Origin: Oceanobacillus indicireducens
GTDB taxonomy: Bacteria; Bacillota; Bacilli; Bacillales; Amphibacillaceae
Assembly: GCF_014647195.1 (NCBI RefSeq)
Contig: NZ_BMOS01000021.1
Coordinates: 1-55,125 of the forward strand
Reading direction: 5' to 3'
Length of the DNA stretch: 55,125 nt
The notes under the pieces are model-generated. The model did no database searches. It was given only the letters and a program-made list of their open reading frames with translations, and was not told the DNA's origin. Below, piece by piece: positions 42,699 through 52,411 of the stretch. The position numbers and the translations under genes were made by a program. How positions within the stretch are numbered: the stretch's first letter is position 1; every line of letters starts with the position of its first letter.

Positions 42699-42744
42699 TA
42701 TATTACAGCATCGTTCATTTCCGGTTAAATACTCCACCCTATAC

Positions 42745-42770
42745 GTTTATTTCTCCTTTGAGCAGGGTAG
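42745..42770 (+). promoter_or_regulatory. Sigma-B-type promoter of a small gene
   Basis: GTTTAT (42745-42750), 14-nt spacer, GGGTAG (42765-42770): five of six matches in each box of the GTTTAA/GGGTAT consensus. Confidence 0.65.
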
Positions 42771-42818
42771 CGTTATTGTGTTAACCTTTTAATGTAGAAA
42801 ACAAAGGAGTGGTTTATT

Positions 42819-43007
42819 ATTAATTCGGTTAATAATGAGTATTATACGCAAGAAATGGAAAAGGCAATGAACGAATATCATAAAATGAGCATTGCCGAAT
42901 ACGAATCGAATTTAGCAAACCGAATGAAAGTAGAGCGGGAACGCGAACGGGAATATCAAGAATCAAAACAAATCATCGCTGAAATTGACAATCAGCTTGG
43001 ATACTAA
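42819..43007 (+). CDS. Small charged protein, apparently initiated at ATT
   Basis: An open frame of 62 codons starts at ATT 42819, 9 nt after AAAGGAG (42803-42809), and ends at a TAA that runs into a strong terminator. No ATG, GTG or TTG fits the ribosome site; the first in-frame ATG, 42855, has none. The product is helical and charged ('EMEKAMNEYHKMSIAEYESN', 'KVEREREREYQESKQII') with no membrane segment or cysteine. A sigma-B-like promoter precedes it, so it may be a general stress protein. I do not recognise the family. Confidence 0.6.
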   Translation: MNSVNNEYYTQEMEKAMNEYHKMSIAEYESNLANRMKVEREREREYQESKQIIAEIDNQLGY

Positions 43008-43051
43008 AAGAACAGAAGACGGGCCTACTTGGTCCGTCTTCTGTTCTTTTA
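43006..43051. terminator. Bidirectional terminator
   Basis: AAAAGAACAGAAGACGG and CCGTCTTCTGTTCTTTT, a 17-bp perfect stem between the small gene and the DUF421 gene. Confidence 0.93.
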
Positions 43052-43053
43052 GC

Positions 43054-43737
43054 TTATGCCTCATTCATCATACCGCGAATTGTAAAGCCATCATTTTTAG
43101 ACCATTCCGCATAATAGATCTTACTGATTTCGGTATAGCCTAACTTCGCAAGTTCTGACTTTAGCCATGTTTCACTTTTTCCGATTTTTTCTAGCGTTGT
43201 TCCTACTATTTTCCCTTCATCAATCACTAGATAGCTAAGGGCTGCTTCTTTTGGTTGGATGGAAAGCATTTCTGCTGTGACTGGTACGGATCGTTCATGC
43301 TCTAACACACTCAGCTGTCCGCTTGGCTCGATTATTCCATATTTCACTTCATTAATCGAGAAAATCCCTTGTTGCCTCAGCATTGTACGCAACTGTTCCG
43401 ATTCGAGCTTATTCTTTTTCAAAGCTTTTATATCGAGTTCACCATCATGGATAATGACGGTAGGTTCTCCTTTTACTGCTGGCCTTGTTTTATCGAATTT
43501 CTGAACGATCTTTTCAATACTGTATATGAGAAGGGACCATAAGACAATAGCTGCCAATACTTGCCAAACAGTGACTTTGTCATCATAGACCGATTCTTCG
43601 AGCAAGCCTCCGAGTACAAGGATATATACAAAATCAAAAGGAGTAATTTGAGATAGTTCTTTCTTTCCTAACAAACGGACTACAATCAGTAATGCGAGTA
43701 AACCACAGATTATTTTTATTGTCATCGATGTCGCCAT
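43054..43737 (-). CDS. DUF421 family membrane protein (YetF-like)
   Basis: A 227-residue protein with three N-terminal membrane helices (about 5-80), the motif 'RLLGKKELSQITPFDFVYILVLG', and a cytosolic C-terminus. Relatives such as YetF occur in spore-formers, and some (e.g. SpoVA-associated and germination proteins) have spore roles, but the function here is open. ATG 43737. Confidence 0.88.
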   Translation of the reverse strand: MATSMTIKIICGLLALLIVVRLLGKKELSQITPFDFVYILVLGGLLEESVYDDKVTVWQVLAAIVLWSLLIYSIEKIVQKFDKTRPAVKGEPTVIIHDGELDIKALKKNKLESEQLRTMLRQQGIFSINEVKYGIIEPSGQLSVLEHERSVPVTAEMLSIQPKEAALSYLVIDEGKIVGTTLEKIGKSETWLKSELAKLGYTEISKIYYAEWSKNDGFTIRGMMNEA

Positions 43738-43826
43738 ACTTGTTATTCACCTCTGCTTTATTCTTGTAATTGTAATACCCTTTATTGAACTAACTAATCT
43801 ACTAAGTTGAATATATCGCTGCTTCC

Positions 43827-43852
43827 GTTTTCCACTTGGGTGACACGGGTAA
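43827..43852 (+). promoter_or_regulatory. Sigma-B-like promoter ahead of the proteasome-like gene
   Basis: GTTTTC (43827-43832), 14-nt spacer, GGGTAA (43847-43852; 5 of 6). Repeat family 2 lies between it and the gene. Confidence 0.4.
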
Positions 43853-43860
43853 GGAATACA

Positions 43861-43946
43861 TATAAAGTGAAACTTCATTCAGTGGGGATCCTTACCGTTC
43901 CTTACCTCCCCACTGAATGTTAGTTGAATAGAATCAAGGATTTACA
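43861..43946 (+). repeat. Repeat family 2, left part
   Basis: Starts TATAAAGTGAAACTTC; arms CATTCAGTGGGG and CCCCACTGAATG form a 12-bp perfect hairpin stem; then GTTAGTTGAATAGAATCAAGG. Inverted copy at 16995-17157. It ends about 10 bases before the ribosome site of the next gene, so it forms part of its leader. Confidence 0.75.
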
Positions 43947-43972
43947 AATAACCAATAAAGGAGCATTCGAAA

Positions 43973-45235
43973 ATGACGGCTGAAGTGGCAGTACTGAATA
44001 AACAAGGAATCGCAATGGCTGCAGACAGTGCAATAACAAGCGGTAGAGAAGGTGTACAAAAAGTATATAATACGGCCAATAAATTATTTTCATTATCGAA
44101 AGAACATTCAATTGGAATTATGATATATGGGGCTGGGTCCTTTATGGAAGTTCCTTGGGAAGTCATTATCAAAGCGTACCGGAATAATCTCGGGACAAAA
44201 AAGTTTCCGAATGTAAAAGATTATCTCCATGATTTCTTTTGCTTTTTGGATGAAGATGAACGGTTCAGAGATAAATATGTCGAAGAAATTATTGTGTATC
44301 GTATTTTTTCCGATAATCTAAAACGGATAGTCAAAGAAGTGGAAGAACGAATGGCAAGAAAAGAGCATATGGAGGAGGGGGTCTCGTCCGAGCGGGTTAC
44401 CAACTGGCTTGGGGAAGCTACTCGTCAACTAATTAAATCCTATCAAAAAGAAGAAAATAATTTTATAGAGATGGATGAAAATGCTTTTAAAGAACGCTTT
44501 GGTTCGGTAGTTATTGAAATAATCGATGAACTGATTAAATATGATGTTCCGGCAGAACTGACAGAGCAGTTTTACAAATTAGCTTTTGAAGCTGTTCGGA
44601 AGGACTATTTCAGCGTAGGGAGTACTGGATTTGTAATTGGCGGATATGGAGAAGAAGATATTTTTCCCCGTCTATTAAATTACAGATTGGAAGGATTTAT
44701 CTTTGGTCAACTAAAATATAAGAAATTAAAAGATAAAAAAATTAGTTATACGACGGATAAAGACGATGGCACAGCCACGATTACCGCATTTGCTCAAAGA
44801 GAAATGGTTGACTCCTTCATTAGTGGTATCGAACCGAATATGGAAGATCTTATATTTAATATCATTTCGGGTGTATTGAGAAATTATCCTGCAGAAATTC
44901 AAAAACGTCTAGCACTCGATTTTACAAAAGAACAAGTTAAAGACTTGGAAGTAATGGGTAGAGAAATGTATGAGTCTATAGAAAGCGCTATAACAGAATA
45001 CCAGGAAAGAAATTATATTGCCCCCCTACTTGGTGTTGTCCGTTCCTTGCCAAAAGAAGAGCTGGCAGATATGGCGGAAGCCCTCGTCTCCTTGACGACA
45101 TTTAAACGTAGAGTAACGAGAGCGACCGAATCAGCAGGACCGCCAATTGACGTCGCGATTATTACAAAGGGAGACGGTTTCATCTGGATGAAACGGAAGA
45201 ATTACGTTGATGAGGAAATAAATGCTCATTTATAG
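43973..45235 (+). CDS. Proteasome-beta-like Ntn-hydrolase with helical insertions
   Basis: A 420-residue protein of no family I can name. The start MTAEVAVLNK..GIAMAADSAITSG places Thr2 (Thr1 after Met removal), Gly, Ala, Asp18, Ser, Thr and Gly exactly as in proteasome beta subunits; Lys37 in NKLFSL fits the catalytic Lys33 position. The middle 'FVIGGYGEEDIFPRLL' (220-235) matches the proteasome 'GG.D..P' strand, and 'PIDVAIITKGDGFIWM' (391-406) the archaeal beta C-terminal strand IDVAVIT..DGY. About 110 extra residues, mostly helical, follow Gly55, and more lie at 275-385. ATG 43973 is 9 nt from AAAGGAG. A 49-residue gene follows at 21 nt. Threonine-peptidase or amidase activity is inference. 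Confidence 0.7.
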   Translation: MTAEVAVLNKQGIAMAADSAITSGREGVQKVYNTANKLFSLSKEHSIGIMIYGAGSFMEVPWEVIIKAYRNNLGTKKFPNVKDYLHDFFCFLDEDERFRDKYVEEIIVYRIFSDNLKRIVKEVEERMARKEHMEEGVSSERVTNWLGEATRQLIKSYQKEENNFIEMDENAFKERFGSVVIEIIDELIKYDVPAELTEQFYKLAFEAVRKDYFSVGSTGFVIGGYGEEDIFPRLLNYRLEGFIFGQLKYKKLKDKKISYTTDKDDGTATITAFAQREMVDSFISGIEPNMEDLIFNIISGVLRNYPAEIQKRLALDFTKEQVKDLEVMGREMYESIESAITEYQERNYIAPLLGVVRSLPKEELADMAEALVSLTTFKRRVTRATESAGPPIDVAIITKGDGFIWMKRKNYVDEEINAHL

Positions 45236-45256
45236 CATTGGAAAGGAGAGAGTGAC

Positions 45257-45406
45257 ATGCTGCCTAAGGGTAATGATTCAAAGAAGAATGCTTATTTTCA
45301 GCTGCCGCCGGAGGATCGGATGGAATTTGAACTAGAGGATAAAGAGAAAAAAGAAAAAGAAATTGCCGTTGAAAAGGTCTATGATAAGTTGAAGAAAAAT
45401 AAATAG
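45257..45406 (+). CDS. 49-residue charged protein in operon with the Ntn-hydrolase
   Basis: ATG 45257 follows GAAAGGAGAG and the frame runs 49 codons to TAG. The product starts MLPKGNDSKKNAYFQLPPED and continues as a Lys/Glu-rich helix ending in VYDKLKKNK. The 21-nt gap makes it part of the preceding gene's operon. It might be an adaptor, regulator or substrate of the Ntn-hydrolase; no homology is recognised. Confidence 0.6.
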   Translation: MLPKGNDSKKNAYFQLPPEDRMEFELEDKEKKEKEIAVEKVYDKLKKNK

Positions 45407-45458
45407 ATGTTACAAATGTTACAAGTAGAAAACAACTCTATTAAATGTCGTTTGTTGA

Positions 45459-45483
45459 GTTTAACTTTAATAAAATGTGGAAT
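45459..45483 (+). promoter_or_regulatory. Sigma-B-like promoter of gsiB
   Basis: GTTTAA (45459-45464, perfect), 13-nt spacer, TGGAAT (4 of 6). gsiB is a classical sigma-B gene in B. subtilis, which supports the assignment. Confidence 0.6.
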
Positions 45484-45533
45484 CTAAAGTAATGTACGAG
45501 CAAGAATTATCATCATGAAAGGAGTTTTTACAA

Positions 45534-45998
45534 ATGGTTAAAAACAACAATAATGGTAAGATGTCTCGTGAGCAAGCAGGAAGAAAAGGTGGTAAAGTAA
45601 CTTCAAGAAACCATGACCAAGATTTCTATGAAGAAATTGGTCAAAAGGGTGGCGAGGCTACTTCACGGAACCATGATCAGGAATTTTATGAAGAGATCGG
45701 TCAAAAAGGCGGGGAAGCTACAGCGCAAAATCATGACCGCGAATTCTATGAAGAAATTGGTCAAAAAGGTGGCGAGGCAACTGCACGGAATCACGACCGG
45801 GAATTCTATGAAGAGATTGGTCAAAAGGGAGGAGAAGCTACCTCCCGAAATCACGATCAGGAATTCTATGAAGAAATTGGTCAAAAGGGTGGCGAGGCAA
45901 CTGCACGGAACCATGACCAAGACTTTTATGAAGATATCGGTGAAAAAGGTGGAAAATCTCGAGCCCGAGAGCGCCGAAACAATAATAACAACAAATAA
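45534..45998 (+). CDS. gsiB: General stress protein GsiB (KGG repeats)
   Basis: A 154-residue, very hydrophilic protein. After an Asn-rich start and 'SREQAGRKGGK' come six 20-residue repeats of the form 'NHDQEFYEEIGQKGGEAT', close to B. subtilis GsiB (which has five). GsiB is a hydrophilin-like sigma-B stress marker of unclear molecular role. ATG 45534 follows GAAAGGAG. At DNA level it is a 60-bp tandem repeat. Confidence 0.95.
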   Translation: MVKNNNNGKMSREQAGRKGGKVTSRNHDQDFYEEIGQKGGEATSRNHDQEFYEEIGQKGGEATAQNHDREFYEEIGQKGGEATARNHDREFYEEIGQKGGEATSRNHDQEFYEEIGQKGGEATARNHDQDFYEDIGEKGGKSRARERRNNNNNK

Positions 45999-46024
45999 AA
46001 TTATAATACACTCCACTTAAGGTG

Positions 46025-46064
46025 AAAAAGCGCAGCAGTCCATTCGGTACTGTCTGCGCTTTTG
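46025..46064 (+). terminator. Terminator of gsiB
   Basis: AAAAAGCGCAG pairs with CTGCGCTTTT; three inner pairs AGT/ACT extend it. Confidence 0.8.
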
Positions 46065-46104
46065 ACATGTTTTACATAACTTACGAACGATATCTTCTGG
46101 CAAC

Positions 46105-46252
46105 ACAAGCTTCTTTAGAAAGGCGCAGCAGTGCAGGGATAGCAACAGCATGTCGTAAAGTTGCTAAGATTACCTTAAGAAATGTGCTGTTGGTGGAAAG
46201 CTTCTACTAAGCCAAAAGAACCCCACGGCTTTAACCACAGGGGTTGTCAGTT
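46105..46252 (+). mobile_element. Relic of an IS200/IS605-type right end (tnpB 3' end, omega-RNA-like)
   Basis: One frame reads SSAGIATACRKVAKITLRN..LLVESFY, then stop, AKRTPRL, resembling the C-terminal tail of IS1341-type TnpB proteins with stops. It is followed by the hairpin AACCCC (46219-46224) / GGGGTT (46240-46245) and GTTGTCAG, as at the right end of such elements. The rest of the element is missing. The interval 45999-46563 holds no other gene beyond this, the gsiB terminator and the suf promoter. Confidence 0.5.
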
Positions 46253-46439
46253 AAATGAGAACGAGATATAGTGTATACTAGATATATATTATAGAAGAAA
46301 CGGGATGATCAGTTATCATGCTGTTTTTCTTATGTATAAACAACGAGGATTGGAGGGGGAACTTTCGGCGAGAAAATAAAAATTTCGATAATGGCGAACG
46401 CTTCTGTCCGTTGGATTTAAGCGCTTATATACAATCTTA

Positions 46440-46467
46440 TTGCAAATAGACCGAATGGGTTGATAAT
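46440..46467 (+). promoter_or_regulatory. Predicted promoter of the suf operon
   Basis: TTGCAA (46440-46445), 16-nt spacer, GATAAT (46462-46467); leader of about 90 nt. Confidence 0.4.
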
Positions 46468-46563
46468 TAATTTGAAATGCTTTAAGATTGTAATGAGAAT
46501 AGATTGAGAATGAATATCAAGTTCATCTCGGAAAACTAGAATAAGCATTTGGAGGTATTGATT

Positions 46564-47349
46564 ATGTCAGGATCAGTTTTAGAAATCAAAAATCTTCATG
46601 TTTCCATTGAGGATAAACAAATATTAAAAGGTGTAGACCTTACAATTAAGGGCGGGGAATTCCATGCAATCATGGGACCGAACGGAACAGGTAAATCTAC
46701 ATTAGCATCAGCAATTATGGGGCATCCCCTTTATGAAATAACAGAAGGAAGCATTACGTTTAATGGTGAAGACGTATTAGAAATGGAAGTGGATGAGCGT
46801 GCAAGAGCAGGTCTTTTCCTAGCAATGCAATATCCAAGTGAAATCAGCGGTGTAACAACTTCTGACTTTTTACGTAGTGCAATTAATGCAAAACGTGAAG
46901 AAGGCGATGAGATTCCATTAATGGAATTCATTAAAGAACTTGATGAAACACTTGATTTCCTTGAAATTGATAAGAGCATGGCTACACGTTACTTGAACGA
47001 AGGATTCTCTGGTGGGGAGAAGAAACGTAACGAAATCCTTCAATTAATGCTACTAAAACCGGAAATCGGTATTTTAGATGAAATTGACTCAGGACTTGAC
47101 ATCGACGCGTTAAAAATAGTTTCTAAAGGTATTAACAAACTACGTGATGAGAACTTCGGAACATTAATCATTACTCACTACCAACGTTTATTAAACTACA
47201 TCACACCGGATTATGTACATGTCATGATGCAAGGCCGTGTCGTAAAATCTGGTGGTCCAGAGTTAGCTAAGCGTCTAGAAGCGGAAGGCTACGAATGGAT
47301 TAAAGAAGAGTTAGGTATCGAAGACGAAACAATCGAACAAAATGCATAA
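46564..47349 (+). CDS. sufC: Fe-S cluster assembly ATPase SufC
   Basis: A 261-residue soluble ABC ATPase of the SufBCD scaffold: Walker A GPNGTGKST, signature 'FSGGEKKRNEILQ', Walker B 'IGILDEIDSGLD', His in 'ITHYQRLL'. ATG 46564 is 8 nt after GGAGG; an upstream TTG at 46549 overlaps the ribosome site. First of sufC-sufD-sufS-sufU-sufB, the standard Firmicute order. Confidence 0.96.
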   Translation: MSGSVLEIKNLHVSIEDKQILKGVDLTIKGGEFHAIMGPNGTGKSTLASAIMGHPLYEITEGSITFNGEDVLEMEVDERARAGLFLAMQYPSEISGVTTSDFLRSAINAKREEGDEIPLMEFIKELDETLDFLEIDKSMATRYLNEGFSGGEKKRNEILQLMLLKPEIGILDEIDSGLDIDALKIVSKGINKLRDENFGTLIITHYQRLLNYITPDYVHVMMQGRVVKSGGPELAKRLEAEGYEWIKEELGIEDETIEQNA

Positions 47350-47366
47350 ACGTTAGGAGGAGTATC

Positions 47367-50324
<2,958 letters not shown>

Positions 50325-50358
50325 GGTGTTTTGAAATATCTGAAGGAGGGTTACAACT

Positions 50359-51756
50359 ATGGCTAGGAATATGCCTGAAATAGGAGATTATAGATATGGT
50401 TTCCGTGACAAAGACGTATCGGTTTTCCGTACGGAGAGAGGATTAACTCGAAAAGTCGTTGAGGAAATCTCCAAAATGAAAGAAGAACCACAATGGATGC
50501 TAGATTACCGCTTGAAAGCGTTGGAGCATTTCTATGCACGTCCAATGCCGCAATGGGGCGGTGACTTATCAGGACTTGATTTTGATGAGATCATCTATTA
50601 TGTAAAACCATCGGAGAAACAAGGTAGAACTTGGGATGAGGTTCCAACAGAAATTAAACAGACATTTGACAGACTTGGAATTCCTGAAGCAGAGCAGAAG
50701 TATCTTGCTGGTGTATCTGCTCAGTATGAGTCTGAAGTAGTTTATCAGAGTCTGAAGGAAGATCTTCAAGAATTAGGAATCATTTTCACAGATACAGATA
50801 CTGCTTTGCAGGAGAATGAAGAATTATTTAAAGAGTATTTCGGTACAGTAGTGCCATACTCCGATAACAAGTTTGCCGCTCTGAACTCTGCAGTATGGTC
50901 CGGCGGTTCCTTCATTTATGTTCCAAAAGGAGTCAAAAGCTCAACGCCGTTGCAAGCATATTTCCGTATTAACACGGAAAATATGGGACAGTTTGAACGT
51001 ACGCTAATCATTGTTGATGAAGATGCATCTGTTCACTATGTGGAAGGATGTACAGCACCAACTTATTCATCAGCATCCTTGCATAGTGCAGTAGTTGAAA
51101 TCATCGTTAAGAAAGATGCATACTGTCGTTATACTACAATCCAGAACTGGTCCAGCAACGTTTATAACCTTGTTACGAAACGTGCAACTGTAGATGCGAA
51201 CGGAACAATGGAATGGATTGATGGTAACTTAGGATCGAAATTAACGATGAAATATCCTTCTATTCTCTTGAAAGGTGAAGGAGCAAGAGGTAATACACTA
51301 TCGATTGCGCTAGCTGGTAAAGGACAATTACAGCATGCTGGTGCAAAAATGCATCACTTAGCACCGAATACATCTTCAACGATTGTATCGAAGTCCATTT
51401 CCCGTAATGGTGGTAAAGTTTCTTATCTTGGACTTGTTCACTTCGGACGTAAAGCGGACGGAGCACGTGCGAATATCGAGTGCGATACATTGATTATGGA
51501 CAATGAGTCTACATCTGACACAATTCCATACAATGAAATCTTAAATGACAATATCTCACTTGAGCATGAAGCGAAAGTATCCAAAGTTTCCGAAGAACAA
51601 TTATTCTATTTAATGAGTCGTGGCTTAGATGAATTCGAAGCAACAGAAATGATTGTTATGGGCTTCATCGAACCATTCACAAAAGAACTTCCAATGGAAT
51701 ATGCAGTTGAAATGAATAGACTGATCAAATTCGAAATGGAAGGCTCTATCGGATAA
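50359..51756 (+). CDS. sufB: Fe-S cluster assembly protein SufB
   Basis: A 465-residue scaffold subunit on which the cluster is built, highly conserved: '[17 protein letters not shown]', '[20 protein letters not shown]', '[16 protein letters not shown]', '[17 protein letters not shown]'. ATG 50359 after AAGGAGG. Last gene of the suf operon. Confidence 0.97.
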   Translation: MARNMPEIGDYRYGFRDKDVSVFRTERGLTRKVVEEISKMKEEPQWMLDYRLKALEHFYARPMPQWGGDLSGLDFDEIIYYVKPSEKQGRTWDEVPTEIKQTFDRLGIPEAEQKYLAGVSAQYESEVVYQSLKEDLQELGIIFTDTDTALQENEELFKEYFGTVVPYSDNKFAALNSAVWSGGSFIYVPKGVKSSTPLQAYFRINTENMGQFERTLIIVDEDASVHYVEGCTAPTYSSASLHSAVVEIIVKKDAYCRYTTIQNWSSNVYNLVTKRATVDANGTMEWIDGNLGSKLTMKYPSILLKGEGARGNTLSIALAGKGQLQHAGAKMHHLAPNTSSTIVSKSISRNGGKVSYLGLVHFGRKADGARANIECDTLIMDNESTSDTIPYNEILNDNISLEHEAKVSKVSEEQLFYLMSRGLDEFEATEMIVMGFIEPFTKELPMEYAVEMNRLIKFEMEGSIG

Positions 51757-51772
51757 TTTTAAATAAAACATC

Positions 51773-51800
51773 CCCGTCACAGATATGTGGCGGGTTTTTT
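51773..51800 (+). terminator. Terminator of sufCDSUB
   Basis: CCCGTCAC and GTGGCGGG arms followed by six Ts. A group II intron relic begins at the next base. Confidence 0.92.
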
Positions 51801-52235
51801 GTGCGTTTGGCAGCACATCGAACTAATCGCTGATAGCCTCTAACACGTCGTTGTGGCGAAAGTGTCTAGCTGAAAAGCAGCAGTGCGTGGTCGTGGGGCA
51901 ATGTCGGAGGGTTTGAAGGGACAGGCGACATCAAACCCAAACCCATGCTGGTAGAAGCGGATAACCTTGCACAAGAAGGGAATATCCCATAATCGATACG
52001 GATTCCATTAGTTATGAAGGCTGGTTTCGGGGGAAAGTTCGGTGGCATGACCCGAGGAGGTCTTACTGTCTCTACTCCGTGGTAAACCTTAGGTAAGTCT
52101 GTGATGGACAAGCCAAGCTTATGGATAGTAAGAAGTAGAGCAGGGAATAGTAATGAAAAGGCCCACTGGAAAAGTTGCAAAAGTGAGTGACTCCGTATGA
52201 TAAGTAGAAAATGGTGTGCTTACTCTATTGTTGTA
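51801..52235 (+). mobile_element. Decayed, ORF-less group IIC intron
   Basis: Starts GTGCG (intron 5' consensus GUGYG) at the first base after the suf terminator T-run, the insertion site known for class C introns. Internal segments resemble IIC domain I and II: GCCTCTAACAC...GTTGTGGCGAAAGTGTCTAG, and GGGGGAAAG...GACCCGAGGAGGTCT near 52029-52064, close to the Oceanobacillus intron ACCCGGGGAGGTCT. CTCCGTATG...GGTGTG near 52190-52219 may be a damaged domain V. No reverse-transcriptase frame remains. The right end is uncertain. Together with 52236-52411 it fills the gap between sufB and yhgE. Confidence 0.65.
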
Positions 52236-52345
52236 CGGGAAATTATAAATAAAAAGATGATAATAACTTGAGTTACTTGTAATGGCATGTTCTGAATAAG
52301 CTTTTTTTGTACTGTACCCGCTAAAATTGTGGAGTTTTTCAAGTA

Positions 52346-52394
52346 AATAGTGTATTTTAGTATGATGGAGAATGTCGAAGGAAATTACACTATT
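52346..52394 (+). promoter_or_regulatory. Inverted repeat and promoter-like sequence before the YhgE gene
   Basis: AATAGTGTA (52346-52354) and TACACTATT (52386-52394) are exact inverted arms 31 nt apart, with TATGAT (52361-52366) between them as a possible -10. Possible operator pair or leader stem. Confidence 0.35.
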
Positions 52395-52411
52395 AGGATG
52401 ATGATTAAGTT

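Noticed and set aside
42602-42784. Open frame of 60 codons after metQ
   Set aside because: It overlaps the metQ end, runs through its terminator and has no start signals.
45594-45955. Regular repeats that could suggest a CRISPR array
   Set aside because: The units are contiguous, coding 60-bp repeats without unique spacers and without cas genes nearby.
45613-46020. Long shadow frames on both strands over gsiB
   Set aside because: They arise from the 60-bp repeat read in other frames; only the KGG frame has a ribosome site and a known family.
46022-46210. Open frame of 62 codons
   Set aside because: It starts in the gsiB terminator; only its tail resembles a TnpB remnant, so it is not an intact gene.
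51866-52180. Minus-strand frame of 104 codons
   Set aside because: It lies within the group II intron relic and has no ribosome site or family resemblance.
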